From assembly GCA_036429605.1 (NCBI GenBank), contig CM071590.1, positions 3,782,001 to 3,846,000 of the forward strand: DNA of 64,000 nucleotides, given 5' to 3'. Position 1 is the stretch's first letter. Each line of letters starts with the position of its first letter. The notes under the pieces were generated by a model, which had not been told where the DNA came from, searched no databases, and was given only the letters and a program-made list of their open reading frames with translations. The DNA is from Cladobotryum mycophilum. Taxonomy: Eukaryota; Ascomycota; Sordariomycetes; Hypocreales; Hypocreaceae. Both the position numbers and the translations under genes were made by a program. Shown here piece by piece: positions 55,298 to 64,000 of the stretch.

Positions 55298-58200
55298 TCA
55301 AGCTTTCGCCTTAGAGGCGTGGTTCTGGCACCAGTTATTCCAATCAGCAAAGAACGAGTTCTGCAACCGGACCTTGCCCAGCACCCAATCTGACTGCGTC
55401 TTCGCATACACGGCCGCCGCACGTTTAACCGATTCCTTGTCCGCGGCGAACATGGCCGAGACGACAATCAAGCTCGCGGCACTCGCTGCCTTGGCATAAG
55501 CATGCGAGTTGTCCTTGCCCGCCTCGTCGTGTACTTCTACCAGCACGGCGAGTAGGTCATCTGCATCGGTAGCGGTAGATGTCTCTGCCTCGACGTCGTC
55601 CTTGTTACTTCGAGCTTTCTTCAAGCCCTTTTGATAATTGAGAATGATTTCGCAGGCTCGGCTGCCAAGCGTCTTTGTGTTCGTCGTTCTCATGAGGCTC
55701 AACAGGGGTATGAGCAGAGAAAAGCCGAGGGGGCTAAGCACCTCATTCTTGACGTAGATGTCAAGAAAGTCGAGGATTCGATGCTTAAAGTTCACGACGG
55801 ATTGTTTGGCGTCCTTCTTCTGCCTCTTTGTGTCGGGTCGGGCTTTGACTCGTTGCTTGAAGACCTCTGCAAGCTTCTCATCCAGAGCCATCATTTCCGA
55901 GTCAGACATGTTGCCCTCGTCCTCTGACGACTCGGCATCAGCGTCCTTATCTAGACGATGGCTCCCCAATATGCTTCCGACGAGTTCGTCTAGGTCTATA
56001 GGTCCTTGCTTATCACCATCACCTTCGTTCTCCTCATCATCATCGTCTTCTTCATCACTATCGTTGTCAGAGCCTGAGCCAGCATCTTCGAGATCAACAA
56101 ACTCTACATCAGAGTCAATCTCGACATCTGAAACTTCCTCAACGTCATCGTCTTCAGAATCTTCATCTTCGTCAACTTCCATACCGTCCTCATCTGTGTT
56201 GAACAGCTCCTTCTGACCCTTTGTACTCTCTCCCGTTGACAACGGGCCAGTAAGCAGCTCTAGGCCGCCAGCTGAGATTTGACTTGTGAATGCCTCAAAG
56301 ACTTGTTGCGATATTTGTCTCATCAATGAAGAGGGTCGGGCAACCATTGACAACAGGATTTCAACCAAGAACTCTGAGCTGCCTGCGTCTTTATCGCCAA
56401 GTTTGCCCTTCTGAAGTCTCTCGTGGAACTGTGCCAGGTCATCCAAGACCTCCATGGCATCAGGATCTTCGTTGTAAAGCTGGAAAATCGAAATCGCATG
56501 TAGCATGGCTAAGCCTTGTGTCAAACTCTTGTCGTTGTCCGTCTTTGTTTTTTGCTTCAGGAGCTTGTGCATCCTCGACAAAGCGCCTTCGACCGCAGCC
56601 TTGATTTCTTCTGACATGGTCACCGAGCTCGAGTCAATGGATGCAACGGCCTTGCAGAATGTGGCAAAGTCGTCTGTCTGGCGGGTCAACTTGGCGAGCG
56701 ACGATTCCAGTCTAGATCGGGCAAGCTCCTGAATCTGCTCGGTCAAGACACTCTCGGAAATATCCTCGGGCTGAGAATATGACAGGCGCGACAGTTCCTG
56801 GAGCGCAAATCCTAGGGAAGAACCATGTCCTTTATCAGGTTTGGCCTCCTTGAGCCCTGCGGCTGCAGAAGCACCAAGAACCTTGGAAAGATAGTCGATG
56901 TATACTCTTAAAATAGATTGGGCATCGCTGGCCTCTTTTTGGGATAGGTGTGCAATAGGTTGTTGAATGATGTTCAATGTCTCTTCCTCATTGCCTGGGT
57001 TGAAATTTTGTAGCAGCTTGTCGATAGTCTTTGTGCTGGTCCGTTGGTCGAAGTTGTAGGCACCGTTCTTTCCCAGGAGACTGTCCAGGATAGGAACCAG
57101 TGCGCTTGTGTGGGAAGATACAAGTGCCTCAATAGCCTTCAATACCTTGATGGCTGCTCGATTCAGATAACGATCCTCTTTCGAAGCTTGGTTCATGAGA
57201 GAAGTCATAAGGTTCTTGCTGAACAGCACCCGGAGCCTAGAATGCTGGCCTACAAGGCTCTCGAGGAACTTCTGGAAGACCATGAAGCCCTTGAACTTTT
57301 GGCCATCTGTGGCTTGCTTGGAGAACAACCCATCTAAAAAGTGTTAGTATATTGGTTTCCACGCATCAGGGAGGGGTTGTTTATCCTACCATCAACTACA
57401 CGATTCCAGAACTGGGAAAAGTCTTCCCCTTCGGAATCCGCTATCTTGATATAGTAGCCGAGGATGATATCCCACACAAAATGCAACTGTGCAGTCCAAC
57501 TGGCCTGTTTATTGATGTTGCGCGCATTGCTGGCCGAATCCTTGGTTGACTCGTTAAAGCTCTCCTTCAGGACAGCAGTCAAGTCGCCAAGTGAGGTTGT
57601 GGAGAGCGGGTGGCGCCAAGGTCTTACTCTGAGGTCTGGGAATCGATCCAAAGCGACGATCCAGATAGCCACTCCCTCGGGTGTCTTTGCCAATCCCGCA
57701 TCTGATAACTGCCCGAGTGTGAATCTGGCCTGTTCCTGGTCCATCTGCTCCAACGCTTGCACGAGAATCCATCCGCACTGCGATCTCAGCCAAACCTTCT
57801 TGCTCACTAGCTTCAGAAGCTCATACAAGATTGTATTCCATCTTGCCGGATCAGAAAAGAGAACTTTGGACTTAACAAAGCACTCGATGCCAAACAGCTG
57901 ACCGAAAAAGATATCCCGTTCCTCCTGTCCCGGTACGTTGCCGACCACCTGGGCCTTTTCCGTCAAAAACGAGAGGATCTTGTTGAATGTCAGAGTAGGA
58001 TATTTCGATGACATGTCTGACGCATTTTTGCCGAACAATTGACCCAGAATCTCGGTGATGACCAAGCTGAAACCGATGCGGGATGCATTGCGCCCGCTTG
58101 ACAGGCCACGGAAAAGTCGCCGGTCGAGATGACGCTGCAGAACAGGCTCCGAAACACCATCGCCACCTAGGAGACCGGACACAATGCAGTCAGCTGCCTC

Positions 58201-58422
58201 GATCCTTTCATTCTCATCCTCGCTGCCCAAAAGGTCATAGACGGCTCCCTCCAACTTTCTTTCATCGATCGTGGGTGTTTCGACAAAGGGAACGTTTTCT
58301 AAATTTGGCTTTGCGGTAGCAGTCACAGCGACCGCAGAAGATGGGCCGTTCTTGAATTTCTTTTGGGAAGTGGGAACCGCAATGGGGGCTTCCTTTGCGC
58401 CACGCTTCCTTTTGCTACCCAT
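55298..58422 (-). CDS. pol5: Pol5 / MYBBP1A-like nucleolar protein
   Basis: Two exons (58422-57390 and 57333-55298; 56-bp intron, branch ACTAAC) give 1,022 residues, the same length class as yeast Pol5. A basic N-terminus (MGSKRKRGAKEAP) is followed by helical, HEAT/ARM-like repeats (EDENERIEAADCIVSGLLG, GISLVITEILGQLFG-like segment, LRSQCGWILVQALEQM). A long acidic tract (about residues 735-815, rich in D and E with SDVEIDSDVEFVDL) precedes a C-terminal helical part (NSFFADWNNWCQNHASKAKA). Despite its name the family is not a working DNA polymerase; it acts in rRNA synthesis and early ribosome assembly in the nucleolus. The start at 58422 is preferred over an in-frame ATG 60 bp upstream, which would add a hydrophobic stretch. 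The frame is intact. Confidence 0.9.
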
Positions 58423-61400
58423 TATGTCTTGTATCGAAAAGAAGGGATGAATTGCACAAACAAACAAAAATGTTGCAGTCACTTGAATGATGATGATTCT
58501 GCCACTATCAATGCTGCTATCAGCTCAAAAATTCCCACGATAACGAATTTCTGCCGCCCCAGACCGCCTGCCTGATAGGTACCTAGGTTGCATGACCAAA
58601 TATGTCTACAGCATTTTAATCACCCAACCCAGTGACGAAATTAGGAAATGGACAGTTTGAAAGTTCTATTTAAAGAACCATAGTACTCTGTAGATGGTGG
58701 TGAAAGCAAATGCAGTTATGATATTTTCTAAACACTTCCGTCTGTCCCTCACGCTTGTGATAATCATTTCATCAAGGCAAACAAGCCAGTGCGTTTCGAG
58801 TGAATGATGCTTGATGGATGCTCGGTTCCCCCACCTGTCGGTACATATCAGGTACATAGATACAATGCCCCACCATCACAACTTGCCGATGCTAGCGAGT
58901 GGATGGTTCAATCCCGAATGGGAGCTATACTTGGTTGCAGAGGGGGCACAGGCATCTTATTCTTTATTCTTTGAGGAGGTCACACAAAGAGAGATTTCAA
59001 AGAGAGAACCAGCAAGGAATTGAACTGAAATGACGATGCATTGGCACTCGATTCTTTGTTACGTCTGTGCAGTTTCATTTTTTCATAGCCGGATGCAGCT
59101 CAAATCCTTGTGTCATAAGTCGGAGATACCATGAAACATTTCCTTGTCACATTAAATCCAAAAAACAATTATGTGGGGAGAGACAATGGAGCAATGATGA
59201 TGGGGCAATGACGGAGCAACAGACTGACGTTTGGTTACGAGCAAAGATTTTTTCTTCGTTATCTGCAGCGCCAAGAGGAAAAGAACCGTGGAGACCAAAA
59301 CAACTTGGACGTGCCATGCATGCAGTGGTCCAGAATGGTCGCATAAAGGATCCGCTTGGCGTTCGGCGTTGCTGTAGCACGTGACTTCGTGGCTCGTTGT
59401 CGGGTTACTAGGCGGGGTAGTCACACGCGTTTTGATTGTTTACTTTGACATAACGCGTAGCAACGGGTGTTTTTTTCTTGCTTTTATCACCTCCCAACCT
59501 TCCCCTCACCTCACCTCATCAATCAAAATTGGGTATTGGAGCTTCACGACCGCGGGTCAATGCTTACTCTGAAACTAATTCATGCACAAGCATCACATTG
59601 CGTCCCCCACCATGCAACCATTCTTGCCTTTTCGTGTCAGGTGAGAAGACGGCCCCTACAGGGATCGCCCCCATACTCAATGAGCCTTTTTTCCCTGGGC
59701 CTAGGAGATGGATGGAGTCTCGGCCAATCCACAATAGGCAACGCCAGAGGATTTGACAAAATGGCCGTCAGCTGAAAGTGGAATTGTGGAGGTCGCCGAA
59801 CGGTCATTTCACGCCTTGATTGGATGGATTAAACGGCTCTATAGCAACTGACGGGTACGCTTAGACGCAGGCTCTTCATCAGCCTTGTGAAAGTGCCTTG
59901 GAGGGAGAGGAAGAAGAAAAAGGCCTGTCGCGTCGCCGAAAGTAAACAAATCCAGAAGGCCCCCCCGTCACTGGGGCAGCAATTGTCAGTTGTGGATATG
60001 TTGCTGGGTCAAAGACCTTTCTTTTCCAACATGCGTATGCGGAGACCCGGTCTTCGCCAGCGGTAAACGGCCAAGAAAAATAGGATTGAGGCTTTTGAAT
60101 AAGTCGTTCATGATGGTACCATTTTGTACAGTTTCAAAGCATTAATCCAATCCAGAACTTTTTGGTTACCGAGGCCACTAGAGCATGGAATTGCACTAGC
60201 GAAAAAAAGGTGTGACACCACTGCCCGGTTTGTGACGACGATCCTCTATGAATGAAGCCATGAGTGTGGTTTGCTTGAGTATGTTTGTGAAGCACCACCC
60301 ACGGCGGCTGCATTGGCCGAGTACTCGTGGATACGCCGGGACGGGCTACGACCAAGGGAGATGAGAGATGACGTCTACTATTTCGTCGTGATGCCCCAAC
60401 TGCGAGCGAGAGACGTTGCATATTCAAAGTCTAAAATACGGAGGGTTGGGATTGTCAGTGGGAAGCGAGAGTGTGTTACTACACCCGTCATAGTGATGTC
60501 GATCTTGATCTGCAAATACGGAGTTGAACTCTGTGTTCGAGGTAGTGTCAATTGGTAGGTATGCCACGTTTTTGACCTGGCACCCGACGGAGGTTTCCGC
60601 GAATCTACCACAATGTGCAAGTTCATACGGAGTACACAGGTACAAACCAGCATCCGTACGTTGGGTACGGTACATGCAAATGGCAAATGGAGACGGCAAG
60701 GATATCAGCCAACGAGCATATCTTATCTTTTATTGTGATGCTACGATACCTTCATTTAGCCGGAAAGGGAAGTTTTGTTTTGATATACTTCATTTTAGAC
60801 GATACTGAAGCTTCGATACCCTTGCATGTTTGCACATACAAGGGCATACATGCCTACCTAGGCATCCGTACGTGCTCCTGAATCGACCAACCTCCTGAGA
60901 TCAGATGTGTTGGCATCTGTAATTGCAGAGCCTCATCTCCCGATTTTGAAGAATTAAGCGTAATAATCTGTACCACTTGTTCCCCGAACAACTCAGATTC
61001 AAAAGAAAGCAAATGAGCCTATCTTTGACAAGAGAAAAAAGAAAGCGCACAGACGACAGGGTGTTGACCGGAGCACACCGTGCCGTCGCGCTGCATACAA
61101 CTAATACCACACACACACACGCACACGGAGCAACTAACACGGTATACGCGACTATGGCAAGTTTTGTAGGTAACACGCATTAAGCCGATAGCGTTGAGGT
61201 CCTTTTAGGTTCGTTTTTTCTCTCTCTCTTCTGGATCCATCTGATCCGTAGTCCGGAGCTACCAGTTACCTAGTGGATGCAATCGTCAGGGAAACTGAAC
61301 ACGCCATCTTGTTTGATTCAGAACAAGCGAAGGCAGGATTCAAGGGCCGTGGACCGTGGACCGTGGGCCATGGGAACCCGTCCCAGGGCGATGTCTCTCC

Positions 61401-64000
61401 TTGCAATATGGAATGTCTGCTCCAGACGAAATTATGTATGCAGGAGTACGGAGTACAACTAACACGAACAAACGAACAGACCAAAAAGAAAAATGAGAAA
61501 ATGAGCAAAAAGAGCAAAAAAGGTTATGAATTCAAGGATGTTGTTCCGGATTTGTGTAGAACAAAGAAGCTTGGTCGGTAAGCAGCATTACTCGCGCCCG
61601 CATTTCTTCCTTCTTGGGAGGTCTGGTCCAAAGGGTCAGTCAGTCAGTCAGTCTACTCTAATACCTACTACACTACCTACCTAGCAGTGCTAAGAAAAGC
61701 AAGGTAAGCTAAACAAAAGTAGGCAGTGTTGTGTCGTGTTGTGTCGTGTCGTGTGTGTCTACAGAGTACAAGCAGTACCAAGGTACAAAGAAATTTTTGG
61801 AACCCTGAAAAGAACATCGGGTCCCGATGGTGACGACATAGCAACGGCCCAGCCTTCTCGCGCGATTCTGACGGTTGTGACCAGTAACAGAGCAGAAGTG
61901 GCAGAAATGGACATGGCAGCCTGCCAACCTGCATGGAAGTGTGGATATGCATATGCATATTCCATGCAACGAGTACATTTCGTTGATGTACGATGTCCTG
62001 CAGCAGCATATTTCACATTCGACGAAAGGGTAAGGTACATTTCTCATATGGGCACCCCCGTGCTCCGTATGTCTGTTTACATCACAAGGGTTCCTTTCTT
62101 CTCTTTTTGTTACCGTCTCTTTGGAGGAGGGAGGTTCCGCAATGCAGGAAAAGGGCTTTTTTCTTCTCTCCCTCCCGGTTCATTCGTTCGATCCCTTTGA
62201 TTGTACAAATCATATTGTTCCGCAAGGGCGGGATCGTGCACATCTCCATTTTGCTGTGTTGCACCCTGCCCTGGCTACAATTAGAAAGTACACTATATTC
62301 TATACAAGCTGCATCGTGACATTCAAAGACATACAATCAAAAAAAAAAAAAAAAAGAAGCAGGAGGAGAGATCCGTGATCCATGACCCATGATCCATGAC
62401 AAAGACCTCGTTCCCTTCCCCCTTCCCCTTGCCTGGTGTATCCAGAATTAGAAGCCTCCTGCTTCTCATCACAATTTTACAATTTCAGGGCGAGCCGAGC
62501 AGGAGCAGGATTCAATTTCGATTACTTGCCCTGATGTCTCAATCTCAATCTCGACCTGGCAACGGGGACGACAAAAAAGGCTTCATCCCTCGTGAAAGGC
62601 ATGGATATTCTTCCGCCGAGAGCCCCATCCAAGCAAGCTTAGCTTACTAGATGGAGAAGGAAAGGATAATGAAAGAGAAGAAAAAAGGAAAAAGATGGAG
62701 AGAGGTCCGATTCAAGGACCCCCGGATGGAAGCAATGGATGGGATTCGACGTCTGGAATCCGCTCTAATGAGCCCTTGGAGCGAGGAACTCCGTGCTTTC
62801 GTACAAACGCGTCCACTACCTTACTCACCGCCGCTTAGCCGGTAATGAGAAAGGCAATGTACTCCTATGTAAGGCAAGGTACATACAGTACCTACCTGAC
62901 CTTCTATATTACTAGGCTCTCCATAGGGTAGAGCACACTACAGCACACAGTACGACAGGTACCCGTTCCTTGTAACAGGGCACTGGGAGGGGAGGGGGAA
63001 CTGGCTGGGCTTGGCCTTTCGGCGGGCTTGTACTTGTAGTGAGAGTGTGCAGTGGGCGTGTGCAAGTTGTCGTCCCAGTGCAAGTGAGTGTACTACGGGT
63101 AGCGTTGAACCCTGCCACTGCCACTGCCACTACAGTAATTAGTAGTCTCCAGGGCTAGCACCAAGCCCGTAACTGTAGCTTCTAAGCGCCTACTGAACAC
63201 AAGTCTCCACTCTTGACTGAGCAACCACTCACGGGCCCTCAAGGGCGTTATTACCAGGGAGCACCGTCACTAACAGTAGGCTAACTGTAACGGTATAGCT
63301 CAGGGCAGCTGAGAAAGCCAGTGCTGACGTTGGGACTGGTCCCATCGGCCTGGTCTCTGCATCCCATCCCATCCCCTCACCTCACCTTTAGTACCAACCT
63401 GGTAGACAAGGTAGCAGGGTCGTCCGCTGTGTGTGCCCCCCCCCCAAATCACCCCTAACAACGTATCCATCTTCATTGGGTCCTTGTCCGTCCTTGAGCC
63501 GGTCCGTTGGTTACGGCCATTGAAAAGGCCTTTGATCCCTCACCACCTTCTCGCTCTCTTCCACTTAGCACTCATCTGCCATTGACGGCAACGACAATTC
63601 CCAGATAGTAGCCCCGTCGCTTTTTACGAATTTGAATTCAACGCCGTCGATTTCCCTTGCGGACGAGAAGAAATTTTTAAATAATCATCCTCTCCTCCGG
63701 CCCCGGGTCCTGCAAGTCTAGCTTTCACGGGTGTTGAATGTCCACTTATCGAAAGGCGGCAAATTCCGTATCAAAGTCGACCGACAAGCTTCAACCTATC
63801 AAACTCCCTCACATCTCTCATGATACGATCACACGAGACGAATCAATGCCCGCTGCGAGTCTAATGCCTACTGTACGATTATAACGATCGATCCAACGAA
63901 CCGGCAAACTCTCAACCCCACCACCGTGAACCCTGCCACAAACAGAAAAAAAGGTTGCTTCATGCATCAACTGGAGGCAGAGCACTACGACAACAGAGAG
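58423..64000. other. 5.6-kb terminal region without a supported gene
   Basis: From the pol5 start to the window edge I find no open frame with a recognisable feature; the longest are low-complexity or overlap each other. It holds exact TACGGAGTA motifs at 60626-60634 and 61447-61455, several TACCTAGG-type stretches (for example 60849-60860 and 61670-61683), an A16 run at 62340-62355 and GT/GTC repeats near 61730-61760. The last 400 bp may be the 5' leader of a gene beyond the edge. Confidence 0.4.
62340..62355. repeat. A16 homopolymer
   Basis: Sixteen consecutive A in gene-free sequence. It may be a simple A tract or a miscounted longer one; no adjoining retroposed gene was recognised. Confidence 0.8.

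Noticed and set aside
61736..62200. 154-codon open frame in the terminal region
   Set aside because: It overlaps several equally long frames on both strands and has no recognisable motif or codon preference.
62160..62230. Possible tRNA B-box (GTTCGATCC)
   Set aside because: No A-box or acceptor-stem pairing at the right spacing. No other tRNA-like structure was convincing in the window.

Overview
The window comes from a filamentous ascomycete nuclear genome, most likely Sordariomycetes and probably Hypocreales (inference from protein resemblance and gene style). Genes are on both strands. Most introns are 50-80 bp with GT-AG ends and CTAAC-type branch points, and the 5' leaders are pyrimidine-rich. 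I recognise nineteen protein genes. There is no rRNA gene, convincing tRNA, transposon or CRISPR array.

Layout: an Mph1/FANCM-type repair helicase (338-3615, +); an Atg33-like mitophagy membrane protein (4784-5661, +); a five-exon ankyrin-repeat protein of about 1,861 residues with an N-terminal nucleotidyltransferase-like domain (6095-11913, -); a DUF1275 membrane protein (13158-14054, -); a Sgs1/BLM/QDE-3-type RecQ helicase (15892-21112, +); the spindle-orientation protein Kar9 (22240-25374, -); a 4.8-kb gene-free stretch; an unknown 518-residue protein (30170-31726, +); an Hsp20-type small heat-shock protein (33025-34303, -); an HSL-family esterase (36476-37675, -); the copper chaperone Cox17 (38484-38840, +); a small coiled-coil protein (39111-39603, -); a divergent CCT4 / Rpt1 pair (40085-41845 - / 42318-43823 +); a Cys-rich unknown (44483-45205, -); a divergent cytochrome c1 / RanGAP Rna1 pair (46361-47720 - / 48310-49657 +); an unknown 266-residue protein (50564-51364, -); proteasome subunit alpha-7/Pre10 (53972-55036, +); and the rDNA/ribosome-biogenesis factor Pol5 (55298-58422, -). 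The last 5.6 kb holds no gene I can support.

Functionally this is mostly core housekeeping: DNA repair (Mph1, RecQ), proteostasis (Hsp20, CCT4, Rpt1, Pre10), mitochondria (Atg33-like, Cox17, cytochrome c1), nuclear and spindle functions (Rna1, Kar9) and ribosome biogenesis (Pol5). I see no secondary-metabolite cluster or defence island.

The strongest window-wide signal is technical. Eight genes carry eleven reading-frame breaks, and each falls in a short mononucleotide run. Ten are repaired by adding one base; the eleventh needs two added or one removed. One break cuts the P-loop of the essential ATPase Rpt1 and another cuts CCT4, so I read them as homopolymer under-calls in the assembly, not pseudogenes. 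The biological signals most worth a second look are the nucleotidyltransferase-ankyrin fusion, a 27-nt intron-like insertion inside it, ATG-only first exons in both proteasome genes, and an intergenic 9-mer (TACGGAGTA) found about twelve times more often than chance.
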